From assembly GCA_047974375.1 (NCBI GenBank), contig JBKECF010000006.1:1-64000 (forward strand): a DNA stretch of 64,000 nt, given 5' to 3'. Shown here one piece after another: positions 35,406 through 45,165 of this stretch. The stretch comes from JBKECF01 sp047974375. GTDB lineage: Bacteria; Bacillota; Clostridia; Lachnospirales; CAMZNU01. Below the pieces are notes generated by a model. It did not search any database. It had not been told where the DNA came from and worked only from the letters and a program-made list of their open reading frames with translations. The position numbers and the translations under genes were made by a program. Each line of letters opens with the position of its first letter. The stretch's first letter is position 1.

Positions 35406-36860
35406 ATGATGCGTTCAATGTTTTCTGGGGTTTCAGGCCTTAGAGCACATCAAACAAAAATGGATGTTATAGCACATAACATCGCAAATGTTAATACAGT
35501 AGGCTTTAAATCATCTAGGGCAACATTTAGTGAATATTTTAGTCAAAGTGTAAGTGGAGCAACGGCAGCTAATGAAAAAACAGGGCGTGGTGGAATAAAC
35601 CCAATGCAAATAGGTTTAGGTTCTTCTGTTGCGTCTATTGATGTAAATATGTCTACAGGTGCGTCACAACGTACTGACAAGCCTTTAGACCTAATGATAG
35701 AAGGCGAGTCGTTTTTTATAGTTAACGACGGCCAAAGCAATTATTTTACAAGAGCAGGTGCTTTTAATTTGGATGCTATGGGAAATTTAGTTGACCCAAA
35801 TGGTTATATAGTACAAGGTTGGGATGCTGAAGAAGATCCAAATAAGCCTGGGACATATAAAGTTAATCAAGGTACAGTAGAGGATGTAAAAATAACAGGT
35901 GATGATTTATATTCACCACCGTCACCGACAACAGCGGTGGAATTCAATGGAAATTTAAATGCAATAGAAAAACCTATATTTAACACAACAGTTGCATTTA
36001 AAGACTCTTTAGGTAATGAGTGGATGGTTGATGCACAATATGAATATGATGAAGCAGCGGATACGTGGAATTATAAGTTAGGTAATTATGCATATACAAA
36101 TAATGACAGAACAAAAGGATATGAGTTAACTATAACAGCTCCAACAGCTGGTACGGTAGGTGATCCGCCTACAAATGGTACACCAGGTGGCATTGAAATA
36201 GGTGCGATTGTTGATCCACTTAAGGAAACTACATATACTACAGTAAGTACAGTTGACTTTAACAATGATGGAGTTGTAGATTATAGCGACGCTGAGGATG
36301 CAGATAGTGCAACCACTACATTTACCAATTATAATGAAACAACAGGTGAATATTCCCTAGAATTTAATATTACTGGTACAGATTTACCTGTAGATGCTAC
36401 TTTTGGAAATGCAGGTATTGTTGGTTTCGATTTCGGAAATATTACGCAATTTTCATCAGATGCTAATGCTACGTCTAAAGCATTAGATGGAAACGAGGCT
36501 GGAGCCTTAAATTCCATAAGTGTTTCTGAAGATGGTGTTGTATCAGTTACATATACAAATGGTGATATACGAGCAGTTAAACAAATAGCAGTAGCACAAT
36601 TTGACAATCCAGCGGGATTGGAAAAAATAGGAAGCAACTTATTTCAAGCTACAGCCAACTCTGGGGCTTTTGATGGCATAGGGGTGTCTGTTGCGGCTAG
36701 TGGTGGTTCTATTAGTTCTGGTGTTTTAGAAATGAGTAACGTAGACTTAGCACAAGAATTTACAGAAATGATAACAACTCAAAGAGGTTATCAAGCCAAT
36801 TCAAGGGTTATTACAACATCTGACGAAATATTACAGGAATTAGTTAATTTAAAAAGATAA
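35406..36860 (+). CDS. flgE: Flagellar hook protein FlgE with EF-hand/dockerin-like loop
   Basis: 484 aa. Subunit of the hook joint. N-terminal MFSGVSGLRAHQTKMDVI, HNIANVNTVGFKS and C-terminal EMSNVDLAQEFTEMITTQRG are the D0 helices. At about residues 283-298 the exposed middle domain holds DFNNDGVVDYSDAED, matching the D-x-N-x-D-G calcium loop of dockerins/EF-hands. Start ATG 35406 follows AGGAGGAAAA (a second ATG is the next codon). No neighbouring cohesin is seen. Confidence 0.95.
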   Translation: MMRSMFSGVSGLRAHQTKMDVIAHNIANVNTVGFKSSRATFSEYFSQSVSGATAANEKTGRGGINPMQIGLGSSVASIDVNMSTGASQRTDKPLDLMIEGESFFIVNDGQSNYFTRAGAFNLDAMGNLVDPNGYIVQGWDAEEDPNKPGTYKVNQGTVEDVKITGDDLYSPPSPTTAVEFNGNLNAIEKPIFNTTVAFKDSLGNEWMVDAQYEYDEAADTWNYKLGNYAYTNNDRTKGYELTITAPTAGTVGDPPTNGTPGGIEIGAIVDPLKETTYTTVSTVDFNNDGVVDYSDAEDADSATTTFTNYNETTGEYSLEFNITGTDLPVDATFGNAGIVGFDFGNITQFSSDANATSKALDGNEAGALNSISVSEDGVVSVTYTNGDIRAVKQIAVAQFDNPAGLEKIGSNLFQATANSGAFDGIGVSVAASGGSISSGVLEMSNVDLAQEFTEMITTQRGYQANSRVITTSDEILQELVNLKR

Positions 36861-36867
36861 TTGACAA

Positions 36868-36901
36868 ATACTAGTTCCTAGTATTAACTAGGAACTAGTA
36901 T
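36868..36901 (+). other. Hairpin between flgE and flbD
   Basis: ATACTAGTTCCTAG pairs perfectly (14 bp) with CTAGGAACTAGTAT at 36888-36901 around a TATTAA loop, seven bases after the flgE stop. It lacks a T-run, so it is more likely an RNA-stability or processing element than a full terminator. TTGACA immediately precedes it, but no well-spaced -10 is evident. The remaining bases to 36990 show nothing clear. Confidence 0.6.
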
Positions 36902-36990
36902 ATAAATTTTATTTAGGTAAGTATATACAACCTATATATTTATTTAAGTAAAATTTGTAATGTAAAGTTGCTACATGAATGGAGTAAAGT

Positions 36991-37176
36991 ATGATAAAGA
37001 TTAAAAAAATTAATAATGTAGAAATAGTGGTAAATTCTGACCTAATAGAAACCATAGAAACAAATCCGGATACAACTATAACCATGACAACAGGTAGAAA
37101 AATAATTTCAAACGAGACAGTAGATGATATCATAAACAAGGTTATAGCTTATAAACGAACTATTTATACTAAATAA
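36991..37176 (+). CDS. flbD: FlbD family flagellar protein
   Basis: 61 aa. Small conserved protein found between flgE and motA in Gram-positive bacteria, called swarming-motility protein SwrD in Bacillus, where it promotes motor torque. The core LIETIETNPDTTITMTTGRK is typical. Confidence 0.88.
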   Translation: MIKIKKINNVEIVVNSDLIETIETNPDTTITMTTGRKIISNETVDDIINKVIAYKRTIYTK

Positions 37177-37203
37177 TCAACATAGTGAAAGGAGAACTAT
37201 AAA

Positions 37204-38001
37204 ATGGAATTAGGTTCGGTGATTGGGTTTGTTGCAGGTACGGTTTTTTTAGTAGTGTCAATCTTTTTAAATGCAAAATTTGACTTTACAAAAGTAGTGG
37301 CGATGATTGATATACCATCTATTGTTATAGTTGTAGGTGGTACTATTGGCTCTACCATGATTGGTTATCCATTAGAAAAGGTTACATCGGCATTAAAATC
37401 AGCAAGTAAAGTATTTAAGCCATCGTCGGTAGACCCCGGTCAAGCAATTGGTGATATAATAAACTTAGCAAATTTGGCACGTAAAGAGGGTTTATTAGCC
37501 CTCGAGGAAGCTGTAGAATCTGTTGAAGACGAGTTTCTTAAAAAAGGAACAATGCTTATAGTAGATGGTACGGACCCAGAACTTGTAAAAGGTATCCTAG
37601 AAACAGAATTATCATATCAAGAAACAAGACATAGTGACAACAGAGGTATATGGGAATTTATTGGTGAAATGACGCCAGCATGGGGTATGATTGGTACTCT
37701 TATAGGACTTGTAATGATGTTACAGGATTTATCTAACCCAGATGCCATTGGTCCATCTATGGCAGTTGCCTTATTAACAACTTTTTATGGTTCATTATTG
37801 GCAAACTTTGTAGCAATACCTATTGCAAATAAAATGAAAATATTCAGTAAGGAAGAAATTCTAATAAAAGAGATTTTAATAGAAGGCATTTTGTCAATAC
37901 AGGCGGGTGAAAATCCACGTATTATTGAAGAAAAATTAAAAGCATTTTTAGCTCCTTCAATAAGAGATAGCATTGGTGAGTCAAATGGTGGTGAGGAATA
38001 A
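37204..38001 (+). CDS. motA: Flagellar stator protein MotA
   Basis: 265 aa, four transmembrane helices; with MotB forms the H+ or Na+ channel that drives rotation. Contains VDPGQAIGDIINLANLARKEG and TPAWGMIGTLIGLVMMLQDL with the conserved proline/helix 3 residues. AAAGGAG precedes the ATG. The motB start overlaps its last base. Confidence 0.95.
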   Translation: MELGSVIGFVAGTVFLVVSIFLNAKFDFTKVVAMIDIPSIVIVVGGTIGSTMIGYPLEKVTSALKSASKVFKPSSVDPGQAIGDIINLANLARKEGLLALEEAVESVEDEFLKKGTMLIVDGTDPELVKGILETELSYQETRHSDNRGIWEFIGEMTPAWGMIGTLIGLVMMLQDLSNPDAIGPSMAVALLTTFYGSLLANFVAIPIANKMKIFSKEEILIKEILIEGILSIQAGENPRIIEEKLKAFLAPSIRDSIGESNGGEE

Positions 38002-38741
38002 TGGCTAAAAAAAATAAACCGCCAGAGGGTAAAAAAGGTTTACCTGGGTGGATGGCGACATATGGCGACATGGTTACGCTATTATTGTGTTTTTTTGTTT
38101 TATTGTTTGCCACATCTAATGTAGATGTGGCAAAATATCAGGCTGTTGCAGCCTCCTTTAATGATAAAATAACAATAATAGATGCTGGTGGTTCTATGGG
38201 CGAAAACAATATGTTAGGCAGTGGTATAGCCGATTTACCAGCACTAGATATGGGTATAAATGATAGTACTAAGGAAAAAGAAAATAAAGAAGAATTAGAA
38301 AAATTAGCAGAAAATTTTAGAACATATTTTGCTGAAAATAATTTATCTCAACAAATTGATGTAGAGGTTACAGAAAATTTTGTAAAATTGACGTTCGACA
38401 ATGGAATACTATTTGATTCAGGTAGTGCCGAATTAAAACAAGAGTCAAAAGAGGCTTTAGACATTGTAGCAGATGAATTATCGGCTAATAGTGCAACGGA
38501 TATTAAAATTGAAGGTCATACAGATAATATTCCTATAAATAGTGGTATTTATCCGGATAATATGTATTTATCAGCAGCACGTTCAATATCTGTTTTAAAT
38601 TATTTTAAGGGTGTGCATGGAATACAACCTAGTAGACTTTCTCAAGAGGGGTTTGGAGAATATAAGCCTATTGCGTCAAATGAAAGTTCTGAGGGTAGAG
38701 CGAAAAATAGACGTGTAGAGATAAAAATAAGTGCAGAGTAA
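38001..38741 (+). CDS. motB: Flagellar stator protein MotB
   Basis: 246 aa. One transmembrane helix after GLPGWMATYGDMVTLLLCFF, where the Asp is the ion-binding residue, then an OmpA-like peptidoglycan-binding domain (about 130-245; IKIEGHTDNIPINSG, GRAKNRRVEIKIS). Immediately coupled to motA. Confidence 0.95.
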   Translation: MAKKNKPPEGKKGLPGWMATYGDMVTLLLCFFVLLFATSNVDVAKYQAVAASFNDKITIIDAGGSMGENNMLGSGIADLPALDMGINDSTKEKENKEELEKLAENFRTYFAENNLSQQIDVEVTENFVKLTFDNGILFDSGSAELKQESKEALDIVADELSANSATDIKIEGHTDNIPINSGIYPDNMYLSAARSISVLNYFKGVHGIQPSRLSQEGFGEYKPIASNESSEGRAKNRRVEIKISAE

Positions 38742-38756
38742 AATAAGGAGAATATT

Positions 38757-39248
38757 GTGGAAAAAAATAAACTTATGATGATTATTATTATAGTATTATT
38801 AGTTGTACTATTAGTTACAATAGTTGGGGTGTCCTTAGTTGGACTTAAATACTTAACAGCAGCTAAAGACGAGGAAACAACTAAAGTTTCTGAGGAAGTA
38901 AAGGAGCTTACGCCGTCAGAAATTACAACTATAGATATAGAAAACCCTATAAGTGTTAACTTAAGACAGGGTGAAGATGGTGAAGACCATGCTGTTAGAG
39001 TTGAGGTAAGCATAGGTATAGATAATACTCAAGAGGAAAAATCAACTGAATTTTTAACAATGTTAGAAAGTAAAACAGTAATTATAAAGGATGTAATAAT
39101 AAGCGTTTTAAGTAGCAAAACTTATGAAGACATGACAAGAGCCGATGCAAATGATATAATTAAGGACGAGATATTGCAAGCATTGCGCAAAGAGTTTAAT
39201 TCGGATTTAATTGCAAAAGTTTATATAGGAAATATGTTTACACAATAA
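38757..39248 (+). CDS. fliL: Flagellar basal body-associated protein FliL
   Basis: 163 aa, GTG start after AAGGAG. One N-terminal transmembrane helix (about 5-30) and a periplasmic domain (VNLRQGEDGEDHAVRVEVSI, DVIISVLSSKTYEDM, FNSDLIAKVYIGNMFTQ). It surrounds and stabilises stators. Confidence 0.9.
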   Translation: MEKNKLMMIIIIVLLVVLLVTIVGVSLVGLKYLTAAKDEETTKVSEEVKELTPSEITTIDIENPISVNLRQGEDGEDHAVRVEVSIGIDNTQEEKSTEFLTMLESKTVIIKDVIISVLSSKTYEDMTRADANDIIKDEILQALRKEFNSDLIAKVYIGNMFTQ

Positions 39249-39296
39249 TGTTGAATTTATTAAGGTATTTTGTTAAACTAAGTTAGGTGGTGGAAT

Positions 39297-40298
39297 ATGG
39301 GCGACATACTTTCTCAAAGCGAAATAGAGGAATTACTAAAGGCTATGGGCGATGATAAAATCAACATAGAAGAAATAGAAGTTAAAGATGAGGCTGAAAA
39401 CTCAGATGAAAAAAGTATAAGTGAATATAATTTTGAAAAGCCTCCAAAGTTCAATAAAGAACAATTAAGGACCCTAGAAATAATATATGACAATTTTTCT
39501 AGAGTAGTTTCTTCATATTTAACAGGTTATTTGCGTGTAAGTACCCAAATAGAAGTAAATAGTGCCGAACAAATAACTTTTAAAGAGTTTTATGGCTCTA
39601 TACAAAATCCAGTTATTATTGCTATCGTTGACTTTTTACCACTAAAAGGTTCAATAATTCTTGAGTTGTCAGCATCAGTTGGATATGCTATGATAGATAG
39701 GATTTTAGGTGGTCCTGGTTTGGCCATGGAAAAAATTAGAGAATTTTCTGATATAGAGGTACTATTGCTTAGGCGTATAATTACTCATATAATAGGAAGG
39801 CTAGTTGAGCCATGGGAAAGCATACTGCCACTTGAGCCTAGGTTAGAAAAAATTGAAACCAATGCACAGTTTGCGCAAATTATTTCACCTAATGAAATGA
39901 TAGCCCTTACTTCATTAAAAATAATGGTTGGTGGTGTATCAGGCTATATGAATTTTTGTTTGCCTCATTTAGTTTTAGAACCAATCGTAAAAAATCTTAA
40001 TAATAGAATATGGTATTCTAGTAGCTCCTCTGATGATGAGGAGAGTTACCGTTATGATTTAGAAAACAAACTAGAAAAAACAAATTTAAGTGTAAATGCA
40101 GTATTGGGAAAAACATTTATTAATGTAAGTGATTTTGTTGATTTAAAAGTAGGTGATGTAATTGCCCTCGATTCAACAATTAATTCTGATATAAAAATAT
40201 ATATAAGTGAAAATTTAAAATATTATGGTAAACCGGGAAAAGTAAAAAATAGAAATTCGGTACAAATAACTGAATTTGCAGGGAAGGACGAGTTTTAA
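39297..40298 (+). CDS. fliM: Flagellar motor switch protein FliM
   Basis: 333 aa. N-terminal LSQSEIEELLKAM is the CheY-P binding peptide; the middle CheC-like domain has GSIILELSASVGYAMIDRIL with GGPG, and the C-terminal SpoA domain lies at about 250-330. TTAGGTGGTGGA precedes the ATG. Confidence 0.95.
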   Translation: MGDILSQSEIEELLKAMGDDKINIEEIEVKDEAENSDEKSISEYNFEKPPKFNKEQLRTLEIIYDNFSRVVSSYLTGYLRVSTQIEVNSAEQITFKEFYGSIQNPVIIAIVDFLPLKGSIILELSASVGYAMIDRILGGPGLAMEKIREFSDIEVLLLRRIITHIIGRLVEPWESILPLEPRLEKIETNAQFAQIISPNEMIALTSLKIMVGGVSGYMNFCLPHLVLEPIVKNLNNRIWYSSSSSDDEESYRYDLENKLEKTNLSVNAVLGKTFINVSDFVDLKVGDVIALDSTINSDIKIYISENLKYYGKPGKVKNRNSVQITEFAGKDEF

Positions 40299-41422
40299 TG
40301 GGGGATATGCTTTCGCAAAATGAAATAGAAGCGCTACTAGGTAATAACGAGCCAAGTGGAGTAGAGGACGGTGATATTACTTTACCTTTAAGTGACGAGG
40401 ATAAGAGTATATTAGAAAAACTTGGTCTGGAAACAATGGAGGTGTTGGCAAATACCTTAAGTAAAATTTTATTTCAAGAATCTAAAATTGGCAAACCTGA
40501 TTTAAAATGTATTCCTATTAGTGAAATGACAGCTAAAATTGGTATACCATATATAGGTGTTTTAATCGAATATACAACTGGTATAGTTGGTTCAAACATA
40601 TTATTATTAACGCATAAAGATGGTAAGGCAATAGCTGATTTAATGATGGGTGGAACGGGTAAATCCGATAGCGACGAGCTTACTGATTTAGATAAAAGTG
40701 CTGTAGGCGAAGCTATGAATCAATCCGTTGGAGCTATGTGCAATCTTTATTTTAAAATACTGGGCGAAAAGGTTGATATTAATACACCAAGAATAATTCA
40801 AGTTACGCCAGAAATATTAGAAGAAGAAAAAGACATACTACTCAAAGAACTTGGATTTAATGAAGATAAAATGGTCATTGTTCTTGAATATGACTTTAAA
40901 GTTGGAGATGTCGTTGATAGTAAAATTGTAAGCATTATGCCGAGTGATTTTGCAAGAAGATTAAAAGAAAAATATGAAGCAGAGGAAATACTGGCAAATA
41001 ATGAGGGTGAAAAAACTGTAAATGAGCAGGTTAAGCCAACTCCAAAACCTAGCCCTGTTAGTAGTAGTGTGCAACAAGGCGGAATTAATAAAGGAACTAT
41101 AAGTAGTTCGGGTAGTATAAACGCACAGCCTGTTGAATTTCAAGAATTTAGCTTTAGTGAATTAAGACAGCAAAAGGAAAATATTGATTTAATTATGGAT
41201 GTTCCCCTAGAGGTAACAGTTGAAATGGGACGAACAGTAAAAAGAATAGAAGAAATACTGGAGTTTTCGCCAGGAACTATTATAGAATTAAATAAATTAG
41301 CAGGAGATCCTATAGATATAGTTATTAACGGCAAGTTTGTTGCAAAAGGAGAAGTTGTTGTTATAGATGAGAACTATGGCATAAGAATTACAGAAATTGT
41401 AAATGTAAATAGAAGAATTTAG
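40298..41422 (+). CDS. fliY: Switch/CheY-P phosphatase FliY (FliN-type C-terminus)
   Basis: 374 aa. N-terminal LSQNEIEALLGN (FliM-like CheY-binding peptide), CheC-like phosphatase domain (about 35-215; LDKSAVGEAMNQSVGAMCN), a Pro/Ser linker (about 245-280) and a C-terminal SpoA/FliN domain (LDVPLEVTVEMGRTVKRIEE-like, here MDVPLEVTVEMGRT). FliY replaces FliN in many Firmicutes. The start overlaps the fliM stop by one base. Confidence 0.94.
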   Translation: MGDMLSQNEIEALLGNNEPSGVEDGDITLPLSDEDKSILEKLGLETMEVLANTLSKILFQESKIGKPDLKCIPISEMTAKIGIPYIGVLIEYTTGIVGSNILLLTHKDGKAIADLMMGGTGKSDSDELTDLDKSAVGEAMNQSVGAMCNLYFKILGEKVDINTPRIIQVTPEILEEEKDILLKELGFNEDKMVIVLEYDFKVGDVVDSKIVSIMPSDFARRLKEKYEAEEILANNEGEKTVNEQVKPTPKPSPVSSSVQQGGINKGTISSSGSINAQPVEFQEFSFSELRQQKENIDLIMDVPLEVTVEMGRTVKRIEEILEFSPGTIIELNKLAGDPIDIVINGKFVAKGEVVVIDENYGIRITEIVNVNRRI

Positions 41423-41443
41423 CTAAAAGGAGATATTAGAGAT

Positions 41444-41809
41444 ATGGCAGGGAAAACTGTTTTGTTGGTAGATGACGCAGCATTTATGAGAATGATTTTA
41501 AAAGAAATGTTAACTAAAAATGGTTACGAAGTTATAGGTGAAGCAGAAAACGGATTGGAAGCCATAACTAAGTATGAGGAACTTAAGCCTGGACTTACGT
41601 TAATGGATATAACGATGCCAGAGATGGATGGTATTAGTGCAACTAAAGAAATTTGCACAAAGTTTCCAGAGGCAAATATTATTATATGTTCTGCAATGGG
41701 GCAGCAAGCAATGGTTGTAGAATCCATTCAAGCAGGCGCTAAAGATTTTATAGTTAAGCCTTTCCAACCAGAAAAAGTACTTGAAATAGTAGAAAAGGCC
41801 TTTAAATAG
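41444..41809 (+). CDS. cheY: Chemotaxis response regulator CheY
   Basis: 121 aa, a lone receiver domain. Acidic pocket DDAAF, phospho-acceptor Asp in LMDITMPEMDG, switch Ser in IICSAMGQQ and Lys in FIVKPFQ. When phosphorylated it binds FliM/FliY. AAAGGAGAT precedes the ATG. Position between fliY and fliO is the clostridial order. Confidence 0.95.
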   Translation: MAGKTVLLVDDAAFMRMILKEMLTKNGYEVIGEAENGLEAITKYEELKPGLTLMDITMPEMDGISATKEICTKFPEANIIICSAMGQQAMVVESIQAGAKDFIVKPFQPEKVLEIVEKAFK

Positions 41810-41810
41810 T

Positions 41811-42167
41811 ATGGGTGTATTATTAGCTACAAAGGTTCAAAGCAGCGGCTCCAGCTTAATGTTTGGTCAGCTGCTTTTTCTTTTATTTATTCTTTTTATT
41901 ATAACAGTCTTAATTTATGCCTTGGGATATGTAGCAAAAAAAAATAATATTGGCAATAATGGTAATATAAAAATAATAGAAAGAAGAGCGCTATCTACAA
42001 ACAGTTGTTTATTTATAATAGAAATAAATAATAACTATTATTTACTTAGTCAAAGTAAAGAAAGAGTTGAACTAATTACAAAGCTTGAGAATTTTGAGCT
42101 ACAAGAAGCTGAAAATAATTTCTCTAGCATTTTCGATAATATACTAAAATCGAAAAAGAAAATGTGA
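41811..42167 (+). CDS. fliO: Flagellar biosynthesis protein FliO/FliZ-like
   Basis: 118 aa. One transmembrane helix (about 20-43) and a small cytoplasmic domain (NIKIIERRALSTNSCLFIIE) typical of FliO, which assists FliP pore assembly. Poorly conserved family; position directly before fliP supports the call. Confidence 0.85.
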   Translation: MGVLLATKVQSSGSSLMFGQLLFLLFILFIITVLIYALGYVAKKNNIGNNGNIKIIERRALSTNSCLFIIEINNNYYLLSQSKERVELITKLENFELQEAENNFSSIFDNILKSKKKM

Positions 42168-42173
42168 GGATTT

Positions 42174-42929
42174 ATGAAAAGAAAGAATTATTTTATTATA
42201 TTAATAGTACTTACTTGTCTTTTATTTATAAATAATGTATATGGTGCCGATGCTAGTTCATTAATAGGTATTGAAGTAAGTGGAGATGAAGGTACCGCTA
42301 CTAATTTAACAGTTCAATTATTATTATTAGTTACATTAATTACTCTAGCACCTTCTATTTTACTTATGTTGACGTCTTTTACTAGAATAGTAATTATTTT
42401 GCACTTTACTAGGTCCGCCTTGTCTACACAACAGACTCCGCCAAACCAAGTGTTAATAGGTTTGGCATTATTTTTAACTTTTTTTATAATGGGTCCTACA
42501 CTAACAGAGGTGAATAAGCAGGCAATGCAACCCTATATAGCCGGTGAAATAAATACAAGTGAAATGGTGGCAACTGCAATGGATCCTATACGGGAGTTTA
42601 TGTTTAAACAAGTGGAAACAAATGATGTAAAACTTTTTGCAGAGTTTGACGGACAAAGTTATGACACCTACGAGGATATACCAAATCGTGTGTTAATACC
42701 TGCATTTATATTAGGTGAAATAACAAAGGGCTTTAAAGTTGGCTTTATTATATTTATTCCTTTTTTAGTTATAGATATGATAGTTGCATCAACTCTCATG
42801 GCTATGGGTATGATGATGTTGCCACCTTCTATGATTTCATTACCATTTAAAATATTATTTTTTGTAATGGTTGATGGATGGGCATTAACAATTAATGGAA
42901 TATTTGAGACTTTTAGATTAGGGGGGTAA
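42174..42929 (+). CDS. fliP: Flagellar export gate protein FliP
   Basis: 251 aa with a cleavable signal peptide (about 1-25, VYGAD) and four further helices. TPPNQVLIGLALFLTFFIMG and PFLVIDMIVASTLMAMGMMM are the family signatures. Forms the FliPQR pore. Confidence 0.95.
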   Translation: MKRKNYFIILIVLTCLLFINNVYGADASSLIGIEVSGDEGTATNLTVQLLLLVTLITLAPSILLMLTSFTRIVIILHFTRSALSTQQTPPNQVLIGLALFLTFFIMGPTLTEVNKQAMQPYIAGEINTSEMVATAMDPIREFMFKQVETNDVKLFAEFDGQSYDTYEDIPNRVLIPAFILGEITKGFKVGFIIFIPFLVIDMIVASTLMAMGMMMLPPSMISLPFKILFFVMVDGWALTINGIFETFRLGG

Positions 42930-42931
42930 TA

Positions 42932-43207
42932 ATGACTCAAGAAATTATATCAGACATTATGGTTTTGGCAATAAAAACAATTATAGTGGTTTCTGCTCCT
43001 CCCTTATTGCTTGGTTTATTAGTAGGATTAATTGTAAGTTTATTTCAGGCTATTACATCTATTCAAGAGCCGACTTTAGCTTTTGTACCAAAGATATTGG
43101 CAGTTTTTTTAAGTCTTATAATTTTTGGGCCATTTATGATGTCTACTATAGAAACATTATTTATGGAACTTTTTACTAATATACAAACCTATGTTACACC
43201 ATATTAG
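42932..43207 (+). CDS. fliQ: Flagellar export gate protein FliQ
   Basis: 91 aa, two transmembrane helices. LAIKTIIVVSAPPLLLGLLV and LIVSLFQAITSIQEPTLAFV with PK are diagnostic. Starts two bases after fliP. Confidence 0.94.
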   Translation: MTQEIISDIMVLAIKTIIVVSAPPLLLGLLVGLIVSLFQAITSIQEPTLAFVPKILAVFLSLIIFGPFMMSTIETLFMELFTNIQTYVTPY

Positions 43208-43235
43208 ACATTAAATATTAGGATAGGAGGGGTGC

Positions 43236-44039
43236 ATGTCCGACCAGCTAACTTTTTCTCTTTTAAGTTCATATTATAATTTTGAGTTAATATTAATAAT
43301 CTTTGCTAGAATAATTGGAGGTATTTCTTTAATACCAATTTGGTCTAGCCAAAATGCACCTACTCAAACTAAAATAGGTCTAGCTTTTATTATTTCTTTG
43401 TTAATATACTCTACAGGAAATGTGCCAGATATTGCAATTTCAAGTTTTATCGAATTTATTTTTATAGTAATACGTGAGGTAATAACAGGGGTTATAATGA
43501 GCTTTGTTGTATATTTGTTTTTTTCTATTTTTTACTTTGTAGGTAGATTGCTGGATTTTCAAATTGGATTTTCTATGTTGAATGTAATGGATCCAATGAC
43601 TAATATTCAAGTTTCCATAACAGGTAATCTCTTATTTTACGTTATGGCTGTTTTTTTTGTAGTTTCGGAAGGCCTAAATGCATTTATATATACTTTAATG
43701 CATAGCTATGAAGTATTGCCTATAAGTGGTCTTAAATTAATTAGTAATGAGGCTTTAACTATGTACTTTGTACAGATTATGACGGATTTTTTTGTTATTG
43801 GAATGGGATTGTCTATGCCATTAATAGGAACTATGCTAGTTGTGAATGTTGCGTTAGGACTTTTAGTAAAAGCAACACCACAAATGAATGTATTTGTTAT
43901 AGGTATGCCTATAAAACTTTTTTTTGGTTTAATTATATTATACATAACTGCAGAATTCTACCAAGAAGTATATAATGAATTTTATTATGATATGATGGAA
44001 GCGTTACAAAATGTTATTTATTTGATGGGTAGTGATTAA
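43236..44039 (+). CDS. fliR: Flagellar export gate protein FliR
   Basis: 267 aa, about six transmembrane helices. FARIIGGISLIPIWSSQNAP near the start and GRLLDFQIGFSMLNVMDP are typical. AGGAGGGGTG precedes the ATG; its stop overlaps the flhB ATG. Confidence 0.94.
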   Translation: MSDQLTFSLLSSYYNFELILIIFARIIGGISLIPIWSSQNAPTQTKIGLAFIISLLIYSTGNVPDIAISSFIEFIFIVIREVITGVIMSFVVYLFFSIFYFVGRLLDFQIGFSMLNVMDPMTNIQVSITGNLLFYVMAVFFVVSEGLNAFIYTLMHSYEVLPISGLKLISNEALTMYFVQIMTDFFVIGMGLSMPLIGTMLVVNVALGLLVKATPQMNVFVIGMPIKLFFGLIILYITAEFYQEVYNEFYYDMMEALQNVIYLMGSD

Positions 44040-45164
44040 ATGGAAGACGAAAAAGTTGAAATAAATGATAGAGCAAAAAAATTAATTCCTTTGAATTTAT
44101 CTTTTTTTGATGATGAAAAAACAGAGTCAGCTACGCCAAAAAAACGTGAAGATGCGAGAAAAAAAGGACAAGTTGCAAAAAGTATGGAGGTTTCTACCTC
44201 TTTTTCTTTTATAATTATGTTTTTTTGCTTAAGTATTTTTGCTGAATATATGTATAATGGAATATATTCTTTATATACACAATGTATGTCTTATATAGGT
44301 GATATAAATGCTAATTTCGACAAAATCTTTATTTATAAAATGGGTATATTTATAAGTTTAAAGGCTATATTAATTGTAGTTCCTTTGTTTGCTGTAGCAA
44401 TGATAATTGGTGTTATTGCCAATGTTATACAAGTTGGATGGAAAGTTTCTTTAGAACCAATAATGCCAAAATTTTCCAAAATTAATCCTCTAAAGGGTAT
44501 AAAAAGAATTTTGTCGCTTAAAACTTTATTGGATACGCTAAAAAATATAATGAAGATTGTTATTATATCTCTTACTGTATATGCTACATTAAAAAAGGAT
44601 ATAGAAACAATACCGGCAGTAATGTATATGACATTGGAAGAGTCAACTATTTTTTTTGGTGAAGTAATTGTACGTATGGCTATTCAAGTTGGTGTTATTT
44701 ACTTGTTTATTGCACTTTTTGACTATACTGTGGTGCGTTTAAAACATGAAAAAGACTTGCGTATGAGTAAACAAGATATAAGGGAAGAGTTTAAGCAGTC
44801 GGAAGGTGACCCACAAATAAAGGGTAAAATTAAACAGAGAATGCGTGAAGCGGCTATGCGTAGGATGATGAATGATTTGCCACAGGCAGATGTTATAATA
44901 ACTAACCCTACTCATTATGCAGTAGCGATTAAGTATAATAAAGAGGAAAATCCAGCGCCTATTCTTGTGGCAAAGGGCACTGACCATTTGGCAAAACGTA
45001 TTAAGGAAAAGGCTAAAGAGCATGATGTGGAAATTGTAGAAAATAAACCTTTAGCAAGGGCATTATATACCTCTTGTGAAATTGGTCAATCCATACCTCC
45101 AGATATGTATAAAGCTGTAGCTGAAGTATTAGCTTATGTGTATAAATTGAAAAATAAAATATGA
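44040..45164 (+). CDS. flhB: Flagellar export switch protein FlhB
   Basis: 374 aa. Four transmembrane helices follow the ESATPKKREDARKKGQVAKS start. The cytoplasmic domain contains the self-cleaving NPTH motif (VIITNPTHYAVAIKY), which switches export from hook to filament after the FliK signal. It ends just before a strong terminator; flhA, which normally follows, is absent here. Confidence 0.96.
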   Translation: MEDEKVEINDRAKKLIPLNLSFFDDEKTESATPKKREDARKKGQVAKSMEVSTSFSFIIMFFCLSIFAEYMYNGIYSLYTQCMSYIGDINANFDKIFIYKMGIFISLKAILIVVPLFAVAMIIGVIANVIQVGWKVSLEPIMPKFSKINPLKGIKRILSLKTLLDTLKNIMKIVIISLTVYATLKKDIETIPAVMYMTLEESTIFFGEVIVRMAIQVGVIYLFIALFDYTVVRLKHEKDLRMSKQDIREEFKQSEGDPQIKGKIKQRMREAAMRRMMNDLPQADVIITNPTHYAVAIKYNKEENPAPILVAKGTDHLAKRIKEKAKEHDVEIVENKPLARALYTSCEIGQSIPPDMYKAVAEVLAYVYKLKNKI

Positions 45165-45165
45165 T

